Shown: positions 1 through 11,898, counted from the stretch's first letter. The stretch is DNA of 64,000 bases from Sipunculus nudus (GCA_026874595.1 CM049307.1:73446643-73510642); one strand, 5' to 3'. Numbers and translations: made by a program. Notes: generated by a model from the sequence alone, not told the origin.

Positions 1-6
1 CAAGGC

Positions 7-72
7 ATGTGATCACCTCATGGGTGACATGTGAACACCTCATGGCCACCATGTGATCACCTCATGAATGTC
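7..72. repeat. 22-bp tandem repeat, three copies
   Basis: Three head-to-tail 22-base units (7-28, 29-50, 51-72) share the core ATGTGATCACCTCATG with a variable last six bases. Each unit contains ATGTGA or an equivalent stop, so it is not coding in that frame. A second, looser repeat of about 33 bp follows at roughly 116-215, with a recurring AGTTCACT core preceded by CAGGT. A good donor-like sequence (CAAG then GTAAGT) lies at about 298-307, but no open frame leads into it. Confidence 0.75.
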
Positions 73-300
73 ATGCCCTTCAGGGCTGCATGTGGACTAC
101 CAACTGTGTCAGATTATGCAACAGGTCAAGAGTTCACTGAATGCAGACAGGTCCAGGTCGAAAGTTCACTCAGTCTAGCCAGGTGCAGGTCATGAGTTCA
201 CTTAGTGCAGTAGCCTGAGCCAGCTAGCAAATTTGTCACAGTTCACTCAGGGCAACTGCCTTTCTCACCTAAGCCTGGTCAGCCCCATGCATCAGACTCA

Positions 301-739
301 AGGTAAGTTTGATGTATTGGCCTGATATTTTGACCTGTCTATGTTTCTTTGTTGGCTTTCTCGTTCACAAGACAGGTGTCGCCACCTACAATGGCTTTTG
401 CACAGTTTATGTGCCTTCTTATTTCTACAGAGGAATTTGATATATCAGCCTAAAATTGGGCATATGTATATATCTCTGATAGCTTAGTTGTATACAAGAC
501 TGGTGGTGCCAGCTACAATCATTTTTGTGTTGTGTGCACCCATGCCAGAATTTCAGCAGTGATGTTTGTGTAATTGTTTCTTATTCAAAATGTTAAGTAC
601 TTGCATTGTTCATATACATGAGAAGTAATGGTCCAGCATTGAAGCATTATACCTGGTGTATTTCCCAATGCACAGGTTCCCACTAGGCCTGTAAGCCTTG
701 TTTAAGTATTAGATGTATATCCCAATTAGAGATTTTATT
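301..739. other. No gene seen
   Basis: Unique-looking AT-rich sequence. It begins with a strong donor-like GTAAGT at about 302, but the three frames leading to it all contain nearby stops. Two partly similar stretches ending in CACAGTTTATG-like and TTTTGTGTTGTG-like text suggest old repeat debris. I see no ORF with coding character. Confidence 0.4.
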
Positions 740-2087
740 ATGCCCCCGCCACAAAGTGGCCGGGGCATATAGTTTTACCCATGTCCGTCATTCAATCCTT
801 CCGAAATCAAACAGTTGTACAGACTTTTTTTCGCAATGCCTGCAGATATTGGCCTGATTTGTGGTGTGTGGGCAGATATAGACCAGTTACAGATTGAGTT
901 CGCGTTTCCTCCCGGTTGACCTACTTATGACCGTTTTACGGCTCCTTAGCTTAGAAAATTTCATGAAAAATAGAAATATTCATGACAGATACACATGTAC
1001 GGACTTTTTTCGCAATGCCTGCTGATATTGGCCTGATTTTTGGTGTGTGGGCAGATATAGACCAGTTACAGATCGAGTTCGCGTTTCGTCCCAGTTGACC
1101 TATTTAGACCATTTTACAGCTCCTGAACATTGAAAATTTCATGAAAAATATGAAATTTCTTGACAAATACAAATGTACAGACTTTTTTTTGCAATGCCTG
1201 CAGATATTGGCCTGATTTTTGGTGTGTCAGCAGATATTGACCAGTTACAGATCGCGTTCACGTTTCGTTCCAGTTGACCTTCTTTTGACTGTTTTACGGC
1301 TCCTAAACTTAGAAAATTTCATGAAAAATAGAAATTTTCATGACAAATACACTTGTACAGACTTTTCTTTGCAATACCTGCAGATATTGGCCTGATTTTT
1401 GGTGTGTGGGCAGATAATGACCAGTTACAGATCGAGTTCAAGTTTTGTCCCAGTTGACCTACTTTTGACTGTTTGACGGTGCTCTAACATAGAAAATTTC
1501 ATAAAAAAGTGCACATGTATGGACTTTTTTCGCAGTTCCTGCAGATACGGGCCTGATTTTTGTTGTGTAGGCAGATAATGACCAGTTACAGATCGAGTTC
1601 TTGTTTTGTCCCAGTTGACCTACTTTTGACCATTTGACTGCTCCTGAACATAGAAAGTTTTATGAAAAATAGAAATTTTCATAACAAATGCACATGTACT
1701 GACTTTTTTTCCTCAATGCCTGCAGATACCACCCTGATTTTTTATGTGTGGGCAGATAATGACAGTTACAGATCGAGTTCGCGTTTCGTCCCGGTTGACC
1801 TACTTTTGATTGTTTTACGGCTCCTACACATAGAAAATTACATGAAAGACAGAAATTTTTATGGAAAATACCCATGTATGGACTTTTTTTCACAATGCCT
1901 GCTTATACTGGCATGATTTTTGGTGTGTTGTAGATAATGACCCGTTACAGATCGAGTTTGCATTTTGCCCTTGTTGACATTCTTTTGACCATACGACACC
2001 TCCTGAACTTAAAAAAGTTTTCAAAATTTTACAAATGTTTCTAATTTGCCCCAGGCGGGGGCATTTGTGTCGTTCCGACACATCTAG
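740..2087 (+). mobile_element. Helitron-like element family I, copy A, with 180-bp tandem units
   Basis: The left end is ATGCCCCCGCC (740-750), followed by a second hairpin-like CAAAGTGGCCGGGGCAT. The same 11 bases recur inverted as GGCGGGGGCAT at 2054-2064, just before the right end. They are followed by a stem-loop (GTGTCG-TTC-CGACAC, about 67-81 of line 2001) and terminal CTAG (2084-2087), flanked by TT. In between are about seven tandem units of 160-181 bp, each with GACTTTTTT, a CTGCAGATA core and CAGTTACAGATCGAGTT. This end structure fits Helitron/Helentron-type non-autonomous elements. No transposase or helicase ORF is present; the short ORFs inside the units are by-products of repetition. 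Confidence 0.65.
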
Positions 2088-2180
2088 TTAACATCATGTT
2101 TTTCAACATTTAAGTGGACAGATATAAAAAAATTTTGGTTTTATTCATTTGCACAATACAAACTTATTATATAAGTATTG

Positions 2181-2312
2181 GTTATAGCCAAATGAAATGT
2201 AATGCAAGCCATGAGGTTTGCGAGGTTTGTGTCACCGTTAGGCATGCGGTGCCATGATTGACACAAGCCAAACAAACCTCACAGCTTGCATTACACTTCA
2301 TTGGGCTGTAAC
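2181..2312. repeat. Long imperfect inverted repeat (foldback)
   Basis: Arms 2181-2220 and 2273-2312 match at about 35 of 40 positions when one is reverse-complemented. Pairing continues inward (GGTTTGTGTCA against TGACACAAGCC), leaving a loop of about 25 bases. It fills most of the gap between the two family-I Helitron-like copies, and copy B begins about 50 bp to its right. It could be a MITE or the relic of a small foldback transposon. No coding capacity. Confidence 0.7.
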
Positions 2313-2363
2313 TGATTTGTCCCACGTGGCGTCTCCTGGTCAAAGGTCACGCATGCCATTTTT

Positions 2364-4245
2364 ATGCCCCCGCCACAAAGTGGCCGGGGCATATAGTTTT
2401 ACCCATGTCCGTCATTCCGTCATTCCGAAATCAAACAGTTGTACGGACTTTTTTTCGCAATGCCTGCAGATATTGGCCTAATTTTTGGTGTGTGGGCAGA
2501 TATAGACCAGTTACAGATCGAGTTCGCATTTCGTCCCGGTTGACCTACTTTTGACCATTTTTCGGCTCCTAAACTTAGAAAATTTCATGAAAAATAGAAA
2601 TATTCATGACAGATACACATGTACGGACTTTTTTTCGCAATGCCTGCAGATATTGGCCTGATTTTTGGTGTGTGAGCAGATATTGACCAGTTACAGATCG
2701 AGTTCGCGTTTCGTCCTGGTTGACCTACTTTTGACCGTTTTACGGCTCCTGAACATAGAAAATTTCATGAAAAATATGAAATTTCATGACAAATACACAT
2801 GTACGGACTTTTTTTCGCAGTGCCTGCAGATATTGGCCTGATTTTTGGTGTGTGGACAGATATAGACCAGTTACAGATCGAGTTCGCGTTTCGTCCCGGT
2901 TGACCAACTTTTTACTGTTTTACGGCTCCTAAACTTAGAAAATTTAATGAAAAATAGAAATATTCATGACAGATACACATGTACGGACTTTTTTTCTCAA
3001 TGCCTGCAGATATTGGCCTGATTTTTGGTGTGTGGGCAAATATAGACCAGTTACAGATCAAGTTTGCGTTTCGTCCTGGTTGACCTACTTTTGACCGTTG
3101 TACAAACATAGAAAATTTCATGAAAAATAGAAATATTCATGAAAGATACACATATACAGACTTTTTTTCGCAATGCCTGCAGATATTGGCCTGATTTTTG
3201 GTGTGTAAGCAGATATAGACCTGTTACAGATCAAGTTCGTGTTTCATCCTGGTTGACCTACTTTTGACCTTTTTACGGCTCCTGAAAATAGAAAATTTCA
3301 TTAAAAATATGAAATATTCATGACAAATACACATGCACAGACTTTTTTTCGCAATGCCTGCAGATATTGGCGTGATTTTTGGTGTGTGGCCAGATATTGA
3401 CCAGTTACAGATTGAGTTCGCATTTCGTCCTGGTTGACCTACTTTTGACTGTTTTACGGCTCCTGAACATAGAAAATTTCATGTAAAACATAAATTTTCA
3501 TGACAAATACACTTGTACAGACTTTTCTTCACAATACCTGCAGATATTGGCCTGATTTTTGGTGTGTGGGCAGATAATGACCAGTTACAGATCAAGTTCA
3601 CGTTTTGTCCCAGTTGACCTATTTTTGACCGTTTGACGGTGCTCTAACAAAGAAAATTTCATAAAAAGGTGCATATGTATGGACTTTTTTTCGCAGTGCC
3701 TGCAGATACGGGCCTGATTTTTGGTGTGTAGGCAGATAATGACCAGTTACAGATCGAGTTCTTGTTTTCTCTCAGTTGACCTACTTTTGACCATTTGACT
3801 GCTCCTGAACATAGAAAGTTTCATGAAAAATATAAATTTTCGTAACAAATGCATATGTATTTTTTTTCCTCAATGCCTGCAGATACCACCCTGATTTTTT
3901 ATGTGTGGGCAGATAATGACAGTTACAGATCGAGTTCGCGTTTCATCCCAGTTGACCTACTTTTGATTGTTTTACGGCTCCTAAACATAGAAAATTTCAT
4001 GAAAGACAGAAATTTTTATGGAAAATGCACATGTATGGACTTTTTTTCACAATGCCTGCATATACTGGCATGATTTTTGGTGTGTTGCTTGATAATGACC
4101 CGTTACAGATCGAGTTTGCATTTTGCCCTTGTTGACCTACTTTTGACCATACGACACCTCCTGAACTTAAAAAAATTTTCCAAATTTTACAAATGTTTCT
4201 AATTTGCCCAAGGCGGGGGCATTCGTGTCGTTCCGACACATCTAG
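2364..4245 (+). mobile_element. Helitron-like element family I, copy B, with about ten 180-bp units
   Basis: Same ends as the copy at 740-2087: ATGCCCCCGCC at 2364-2374, inverted GGCGGGGGCAT at 4212-4222, stem GTGTCG/CGACAC at 4225-4230 and 4234-4239, and terminal CTAG at 4242-4245 followed by T's. It holds about ten tandem units against about seven in copy A. The last units of the two copies (TTTTTATGGAAAAT onward) are closely similar in order, so the copies differ mainly in the number of internal units. Non-autonomous, no long ORF. Confidence 0.65.
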
Positions 4246-4870
4246 TTTTTCTCATGCACCTCAATCACTCTATCTCAGAATGTCAAACTTGATTTTTTTT
4301 GTTTTCCTGGGATCCAGGAAGGTGGAGTTACTATGCTATTGAGAATAAACCAGTTCTTTGCCTAATTTGAAATGTTGCAAATCAGGTTGCATGCTTGCAT
4401 CGCCACTTTTGCTTGACCCTGTGGTGCAAGCAAATTTGAACCTTACAGTTAGAACAAAGGAAAATACGCCACATGTGGGACAAATATAAGAAACAGTGAT
4501 GATACAGGTACATTAAATTGTTACATCTGGGTTGGACATATGCCAGCTTAAAGGCATACATTATTTACAAGTTTATACATCCATTTATTCCCATAAAACT
4601 AGTGCTTTGCATATGTTTTACTGGTACATACTATAATAAATGCAGATTTACTACTATATATTCAACACAAATTAAATGAATTTGCTTTATGTAATCATTT
4701 ATTATTTATCCCATAAAAGTGGACACATAAAGGCAGTATACATGCCATGCTCGTATGCATATATATTAAATAAAGGAAATATCATTTGCAATGATGCTAA
4801 AGTTTTAATTTTCACAGAGCTTGTCATATCTGTACCATGTACGAGTTCATTTTGTTTATCTGTTATAAAG
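4246..4870. other. No clear gene; possible intron before the basic C-terminal exons
   Basis: AT-rich sequence. A credible 3' splice signal (TTTTAATTTTCACAG) ends at 4817 and another T-rich one ends at 4870. Either could open the exon that ends at 4960. Nothing else is recognisable. Confidence 0.35.
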
Positions 4871-4960
4871 ACAATGAAACAGAAGTTTCCAAGGAGGAAG
4901 AGGCAAAAGAAGAGAAGTAAACAGAAAAACATAAAGAAAGACAACCGCCCAGACCACTTG
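4871..4960 (+). CDS. Penultimate coding exon of an unidentified lysine/arginine-rich protein
   Basis: The frame reads TMKQKFPRRKRQKKRSKQ and onward to DNRPDHL, then meets GTAGGT at 4961. Nearly half the residues are K or R, as in a nuclear or nucleolar C-terminal tail. The start is uncertain: acceptors ending at 4817 or 4870 both fit this frame, and the longer version adds a less exon-like stretch. The frame continues without a stop into the exon at 5390-5443 after splicing in phase 0. I cannot assign a family. Confidence 0.4.
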
Positions 4961-5389
4961 GTAGGTTTTACGAAGAAAAATGTTATGCTTCATGATTTTT
5001 TTTCTTTTCTGATACTAAAAATATTGTGATAATTAAGTAGGCTGTGTTTGCAGACCTACCAGACAGAATTTTCCCACTTTTAATTGTAAGCATCCAGTAT
5101 GTTAAAGACCTATTGATCAAATTCTTATTGTTATTCAGCTGAAATAAAAAGGCTGATCAAAATCTTATTATCCAATTTAAGAATAACATAATTTGACATC
5201 TCTGTTTTCACACCAACAACATTATTGGCAGATCAGAAGAGATTTTATGGTGTCCATTAAAAGAGGAATTTTACACATCCAGCTATTTAAAAATTATGTT
5301 GGGAAATAGGAAGAGAGAAAGAACGAGCTTGTATCCATGGCAAAGTCTTGCAGATTGTTAATTTTTTTTATTTATTTTATAATTTGCAG

Positions 5390-5443
5390 AAACCTCCCCA
5401 TTTGAGAAAAAAGACTGAACCCTCAGCTGATAAAGAGCAGTAG
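5390..5443 (+). CDS. Last coding exon of the same unidentified basic protein
   Basis: It follows a T-rich acceptor (TTATAATTTGCAG) and reads KPPHLRKKTEPSADKEQ, then TAG at 5441-5443. Joined to the exon ending at 4960 it stays in frame. The supporting evidence is the donor-acceptor pair, frame continuity, matching basic composition and a poly(A) signal about 100 bp after the stop. The rest of the gene would lie to the left, in a region now full of repeats, or outside the window. Confidence 0.4.
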   Translation, partial: KPPHLRKKTEPSADKEQ

Positions 5444-5545
5444 TCAGTGGATGAAGACATCGTATATTGTGTATAAACAATGTACAGCAATGTGCAGATA
5501 TGTTCCAGGAAACACAAGGCAGCTATTTCTTATGGTGCATATCCA

Positions 5546-5551
5546 AATAAA
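5546..5551 (+). terminator. AATAAA polyadenylation signal
   Basis: A canonical AATAAA lies 103 bases after the TAG at 5441-5443. It is a plausible 3' end for the basic-protein gene, but such hexamers are common in AT-rich DNA. Confidence 0.35.
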
Positions 5552-5658
5552 GATGGCACTGATTGATCGCTCTGTTTATAGCATAGTGTTAAGCTTAACA
5601 GGAATACCACCAGGTGTGCCACGTACCAGTACCTGTCTCAGTGGAGACTGCAGACAGT

Positions 5659-6124
5659 TTAAGGGGCTTATTCCAGTATCTGACATCTATAACTAAAGAT
5701 AAACCCTTGATCCTTTATAAAAAAATATGCCAGAAAATGCTGATCCCACCATACACAGCTGTTCATTTTGTTTATATCAGTGTGTTCATATTGCATGGGG
5801 CCCACCAAAATAATCCAAACACATTCAACAAGGACATCTCATGGCAAGTCAGACAAACCAGTTTTGCAAGGGGCATTTGCAACTAGTGACCTTTCAACTC
5901 CCGCACATATGCAACCAAACTCATTAGTTTAAATGGCTTTTCCTTTTGTCAACATTGCTTTGTTTACCAACAGCTTGTAGATAAACAAGCTCACACATCT
6001 GTCACAGGCGTGTTATAAGAAATTTTTTTTAATATGAATTACTTAGAGTTTATTAAAATGTACAGGGAGTAATGCAGAAATCTCATAAGTTTTATAGATA
6101 AGACAGGTGAATAGCTGGCTTTAA
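5659..6124. mobile_element. TTAA-flanked MITE, copy 1
   Basis: It starts TTAAGGGGCTTATTCCA and ends AGACAGGTGAATAGCTGGCTTTAA. The inside matches the element at 48872-49312: TTTATAAAAAAATATGCCAG, CCCACCAAAATAATCCAAAC and TTGTCAACATTG all have counterparts there in the same order. TTAA at each edge is the target signature of piggyBac-type transposons (family knowledge). No transposase is present. Confidence 0.55.
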
Positions 6125-6566
6125 TATATTGAATACTGGGGGTAATGATTACTCTGATGGTGCTTAAGAACTGGATTCTTATGCCTTAATTAATTTGATA
6201 TTAAATTTTGTGTGTATATTTGTTTTTGTGTAAGAGACAGCTCATCTTTATTAAAGTATCTTCATATTATAATGGTTTGTAGTTCATTTATTAATTGTTC
6301 AATACTGTTAATTATCTTAGCTTGTGATGCAGGAAGTAGCTGATATCACAGATGTTGCGAACCTCCTCAAAGGTGATACTTTTCCTTCCCGATATTTTCA
6401 GTCAACTAATTCTTATATTGCCAAATAATTGAGAAGAAATAAGAATTTCTTCAAACCTGAACTGTGCGGTTAGTAGTTTATAGCTCAGGCCTCTCACCAT
6501 TACACATATACCATTATTATGCTCCACAGCTTACCACGCATACATGCACACACAAACACATGAATA
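6125..6566. other. No gene seen
   Basis: AT-rich sequence with no credible ORF, directly left of the hAT-like element's target duplication. Confidence 0.4.
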
Positions 6567-6574
6567 TCAGGAGC

Positions 6575-6972
6575 TAGGGCTGAAAGGAGTACTCAAGTAC
6601 TCGAGTCCGGGTAATACTTACCGAGTACTCGAGTCCAAGATTTGGACTCGAGTACTCTTGTATACATGCATATATGTATATTACTGCAAATTTTAGGACA
6701 GACTGTAGGATTATTTATCCATTGTCGTAGCCTGGCGTAGGGCTCTAAACATATGCTAGTCAAATTAATCAAGGTCTTGTTATGACATATATCTATTCCT
6801 TCGTTGCGATAAAGTTAAGCCGTCACTGAGTCAAATTTATGCATATTTTGCATCGGTAAACAGATGTTCGTTTTATCTTCACAGTGTTGCCATGGTAACG
6901 AGTACTCGAGTCCGAGTCAGGTAATGCCTATCGGGTACTCGAGTCCAAAATTTTGTACCCGTTTAAGCCCTA
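6575..6972. mobile_element. hAT-like MITE with perfect 8-bp target duplication
   Basis: The element begins TAGGGCTGAAAGGAGTAC and ends GTACCCGTTTAAGCCCTA. The ends are inverted repeats matching at about 15 of 18 bases. TCAGGAGC occurs exactly on both sides (6567-6574 and 6973-6980), an 8-bp target-site duplication as made by hAT transposases. Subterminal GTACTCGAGTCC boxes repeat several times near both ends. At 398 bp it is non-autonomous. Confidence 0.85.
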
Positions 6973-6980
6973 TCAGGAGC

Positions 6981-7480
6981 AATCACACAAACACATATAC
7001 ATATGTGTATACATTTATATATGGAGTGCAAAGTTTGGTCAATCTTGATTCATGATGTTGCCCAACTTTAAGCTGATTTGAGCAAATTACACGACAAAGT
7101 CCAGTCATCAAAAGAAGACAGATGATGATGGTGAACATGTTACAGTGCCACTGGGCCAGTATTACCAGGCATTGATAACTGTTGACGGGAAGAGATATGC
7201 TTTTAGTACAGATTGTTGGGGAAAGTCAAACCAAACAGTTATCAAACACTCAGTCTCCGCTATTGGTGTAAAAAAGTTAATCTGAATAGGAAAAACAACC
7301 TGTCTCACCACTGGGCCAGTACATTGCAATGTGCAAGGGAGTTAGAATCTGATAGTTGTAATAAATATGCCCAATATCCAGTTTCAATGGAAAAAAGAGA
7401 TCTCTCTTAAAAAGACCTTTTCCAATATCTAATTTTTTATTAACTTAAAATAGTCCCTTGAACTCCCTGTAAAAACAAAC
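6981..7480. other. No gene seen
   Basis: Sequence between the hAT-like MITE and a composite repeat. Short ORFs are present, but none has splice signals or a recognisable motif. Confidence 0.35.
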
Positions 7481-7489
7481 CATGAACGC

Positions 7490-7960
7490 CAATTCCAAAG
7501 CTCACAGACTGTCGTTTATATCCACGTGTTTATCACATATTGGAATCCGCAAAATTTATCCAAACAGATTCAACGAGGACATCTGGCGGCAAGTTAGATC
7601 AACCGGAGTTTTGCAAAGGGCGTTTAGCAACTAATTACCTTTAAAATTCTCCACATGAGCAAGCCACCACCCAAGCTTACATGGCTCTTCCGTTTGTCAT
7701 CATTGCCTCCTGCTCCGCTCACTGAAAGTCATCTGAGCTAAAGCGATCACTCTTTGTCTGTCCGGCCGTCTTGCCGTCCGGTTGCCTGTTAACAGGGCAC
7801 AAATCGTAAACAAGGGAAAGGTTTTGTTTAGATAAACATATTTGCATGGGATTACACCAGGATCCACATGTTTTTCAACCTGCCACTGAGTACAGGACGT
7901 TATCAGACACCTGCAGGCCAACATCAATGACGGCATCCCATGAATCACGTTGACAACAAT
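7490..7960. repeat. Composite of a decayed TTAA-MITE piece and a truncated Helitron-like 5' end
   Basis: Positions 7555-7705 (CAAACAGATTCAACGAGG to TTTGTCATCATTG) match the interior of the elements at 5659-6124 and 48872-49312. The sequence then switches to CGCTCACTGAAAGTCATC and a CTGTCCGGCCGTC run, then GTTAACAGGGCACAAATCGTAA, which are the 5' motifs of Helitron-like family II. One fragment has inserted into or recombined with the other. Confidence 0.45.
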
Positions 7961-8034
7961 ATTTGCGTTACGTTTATCATCAGTTCAACCAATATATCAT
8001 GTAAAACACAATTAAGTGCACTGTAATGATTTTT

Positions 8035-10621
8035 AGCTCAGCTGACTATAAGTCATCTGAGCTATGGTCGTGGTCCATTGTCCGTCGTCCGTCCGTCCGT
8101 TCGTAGATGTGGCACGTTTTGAAACCGTAAGACCTAGGAATTCAAAATTCAGCATAATGTTAGATGTCCCCAAGATCTCCTACCAAGCCAAAAACTGGGT
8201 CTTTGCGACTTCATTCCTTTGAGAAATTAAGGAAAAACCTCAATTTTTTATTAAAAACCTATTTTCACACTTTAGGACTGCCTAATATCAAAACCACTCA
8301 TCTGTTTTTCCTCATATTTCCTATAAATAATCCTATATATAATTCCTATGTACATGCCAGAAATTAGGTCTGTATTATTTAATTTGAAAAAGTTATGGGC
8401 CCAAACATAATGCATTTTGTAAATAATCAGGAAAGAAATTTTATCACTTAACACAAAACTTGTTAAAGCTAAGCACTTTTTTTCCAGTAATATTACTTTT
8501 ATTAATCAAAATTAAATTGTATACCCAAAATTAGATCAAAATCTTTTAAGTTTTTAAAAATATTAGCAAAAAAAAAAAATTGGTACCTTAAATTTTGCCC
8601 AACTTTGACCATGGCACGTTTTTTTTGCTGTAACTGCTGTGGATTTAATTTTCACAGCATGTTTTTGTTAGCATTTCAACTGTTAACACCAAAAATTTGA
8701 AACCAGTTGATCAAAAACTGTAGATTTGATTCAAGTTTTCAAGCACCATGTCACATATTGCTAGTGTTATGCAGTTTGCTAGAGCTCAGCTCCCGAGCTT
8801 CAGCTCTAAGTTCCTTAAATTTGGCATACAGTTAGATTTCTCCAAAATCCCCTACCATGCCAAGAATTTGGTCACTAGGACTTAATTCCTTCGAGATATC
8901 AATGAAAAACTTCATTTTTCCATTAAAAATCCAATGTTACACTTTAAGACTGCCTAATATCAAAACCACTGATCTGACTTTGATCATATATAATATACAT
9001 ATTTTTCTATACATTCACTATGCACATGCCAGAAATGATGTCAGTATTGTGTATTTTTTTTAAGTTATGGGCCCAAACATAATGCACTTTGTAAAAAATC
9101 AAGAAATATATTTACTCCCTTAACAAGGGCATTGCTGAAGCTAGATATTTTTTTTGTCAGGGATGTAACATTATTTAATCAAGATTCAATTGAATACCCA
9201 AAATTAGTTCTGAATTTTTCAAATTTTATAAGTTATTAGTATAAATATAAAATTAGTACCTTAAATTTTGCCCAACTGTGACCTTGTGTCCTGTGAGCAC
9301 TGTTGATATAATTTTCATATCATGCACACATAAGGATTCCAGCTTCTTAGTTTAGAAAGCTGAAAGAAATTTGCCAAATATTGTAGCTTTTATTAATGTT
9401 TTTTATGAGACCCTGTCAGACTTTGGCTCTCTCCAGCCCCTCTTGAGTCACCTGTATGTTGACCTTGTTGACCTTTCATCAAATTATGCACGCTTGAGGG
9501 GAGAATCCAGGCAGCTTATGGCCAGCCACAGTTGATCCAGGTGTTCAACCCAACTCATCTAGTAGTTTTAACCAACAACATAACAATAAACAATAAATTA
9601 ATAAATTTTTATTGGTTTTAATAACAAATTAAAGAAAAATAGAAAAGGAATTTGTTAGTTTATAATAACAGGAAATTAACTTGCAGTTACTGATGATATA
9701 AGAATCTTGTATCGATGGGTAGAATGTCACATATTCCAAATAACACCATGCAGTCACCTATGGCATTTTTCAGTTCATTTCTAATGATAAAGAAGTAAAT
9801 CATATTATTCATTACTAATCATTAAGGATTATATGAAGGAAATTGATGATAGACAAAGATGCAGTTGATAATATTAATCTAGATTCCTACTGTGTCTAGT
9901 GTGTACATTGATGTGAAATTAGTCCAAAATGAATTTTTTACAGTTATTTTTTAATATAAATAAAAGCCATAAAACCAGGTACTTATGATCATTATTTAAA
10001 TGTGTGAAATTTGTATATTCTGGATTCTCAACATCATTGTTTGGTGAAAACTGAATAAATACCAGACATGGTGCAAATACTTTGTAATTGTATTTAAATA
10101 CGAATATGATTATGTACTCCATTATAAAATTTCTTGCATAAAGAATGGGAATTCAGGTAAAAATGAAAGTATATGAATACTCGTGCAAATACTTTCAAAA
10201 TGTATTCATGAATGCATTCATGAATATATTCTTTAATATTATTTTAATAATCATATCAGTTATATTTCATTTTAAAAAATCATATGATTCTCTTATTATT
10301 TTTAATAAAAATTATATTTGGGACAATATTTGTAATTTTTTTAATAAATAGTTAAACACTTATATTATATGTTCTGCTTATAAGTTATATGGCCAAGTCA
10401 AAATCTGTGTGACAGTAGTAATACATTTGTTAATAAAATAAATGAAATCAATCCTCTTCCCTGTCTCCAAAGGTACTATCAAAATCATACATAAGCTATA
10501 CAACAACAACTCATAATACAGCTTATATTTATTACCACACAAAACCAGCATGTGCCTCATTTCTAAATAATATTTTTTTATCATATATAACAGCTGAGCG
10601 TCGTGACCCATAGGTCCCTTG
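8035..10621 (+). mobile_element. Candidate Helitron-like element family II, long copy
   Basis: The 5' end is AGCTCAGCTGACT (8035-8047) after T's, followed by the GTCCGTCGTCCGTCCGTCC tract. Two internal units repeat with a period of about 671 bp; the phrase ACTGCCTAATATCAAAACCACT occurs at 8277 and 8948. A family-II 3' end lies at 10590-10621: CAGCTGAGCG, near-palindromic TGACCCATAGGTCC, then CTTG and TT. Everything between about 9560 and 10590 is extremely AT-rich and not repeated, so the two ends could belong to different insertions. No ORF resembling a helicase was found. Confidence 0.35.
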
Positions 10622-11700
10622 TTTAATCGCTCCGTTGATTCAGAATGAGAATGTATCCAGAAATCACAATGGCTAGGCGTTTACGGCCCTCCGAAATTTG
10701 TTTAAAAGGTTCTAAAACAAATATTTTACTGCTGCGTACAAAAAGCGCTCCACAGGGAAAAATTAACCTTAGTGTCGTCCTTTACTTGATTGCGAGAGCA
10801 ATAGGATTTTATCAGCGGTAAATGTTAAAATACTTTTGACTTCTTAATTACATATTGTTGCTTAAAACATCCTTGATTAAGACAGAGAATTAGCTTGGTA
10901 ACGTTAATTATTTAAAATGGAAGCTTCCCCATGTATATACGCTAATACGATTTCTTCTATATGTGCAGATCAGATATAATTTATATTTGCCTTTAGTATG
11001 AATCCGGCTACCTTAACAGTTAAAGGTATCATATTGCATATATATTTATTGTATGTAACACCGATTGCACAGGTAATGCGATGCGATGCTAGAATATGTC
11101 TTATGGCGAGGTCAGTGCGAGTGCATGGTGCAACAGTCGGTTGTACAAACAGCTTTCTGACGGGCCATGCGCTCTTTTAATTTGAAAAGAATATTGAATG
11201 TTTATCATTGTACCAGGGTCTAAAGCATAACGAGCTTGAGCTTATCGTAATGAATAAACGCCTTAGCAAAATATATAGAGGCCCTCTTTCCGGCAGAAGA
11301 GACATCATCACTTGAGTCGTTACATAGCATGGTCTGCTTTTTTTGCGCCAAAGGCTGGTCATTTCTTGTATAATGCAATGAAAACCAGTCGTGCATTGAA
11401 AGATCTGTTCACATCTTATACAGTTCATATGTATAAATAAATGCACAAACTCGTATACCGTATATCAGTGATGCAGTGAGTCCACATCATCCGAGTCCGG
11501 GTGCAAATTAGCCCCCGAAGGCGACGCAACAGGTTTCCGGGTCCACATTGCGCCAGTCACTAGAACAATGCAAATGTGGAGTCCTTCTTATGGGCTAGGT
11601 GCAAACTAACACTCTTGTCAAATTATATCATTTCATTAAATCTCTGATATCAATATTTATTAGTTTAAAATATGTTTCTATTAATAATGCATTTTACTTA
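10622..11700. other. No gene seen
   Basis: Mixed-composition sequence with no convincing ORF or repeat ends. A small GC-richer patch at about 11480-11560 is the only local feature. Confidence 0.35.
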
Positions 11701-11808
11701 GTATTTCAAAGTATGATGGTCACATGATGGATGAGCTGATCAATGAGAAAACAATTTGGTAGATACAAGACAGCAAAAACTTTTATGGGCATATTTTGTC
11801 CTGAACAA

Positions 11809-11898
11809 CCAGCTGCCATAGTCAGCACCCAGGAAAACCCATTTGCCAAAGCCAGCACCCAGGAAAACCCAGCTGCCATAGCCAGCACACGGGAAATA
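11809..11898 (+). repeat. 30-bp tandem repeat, three copies, open in frame
   Basis: Three 30-base units centred on GCCAGCACCCAGGAAAACCC. In one + frame each gives ten residues (PAAIVSTQEN, PFAKASTQEN, PAAIASTREI) inside a 68-codon ORF (11743-11949). The unit length is a multiple of three, so the frame survives copy-number change. There are no splice signals or known domain, so I treat it as a minisatellite, not a gene. Confidence 0.55.

Noticed and set aside
1660-4239. ORFs with repeated CTDFFSQCL or MSERHECPRLGQ peptides
   Set aside because: They are frames through the 180-bp units of the Helitron-like elements and recur identically in each copy.
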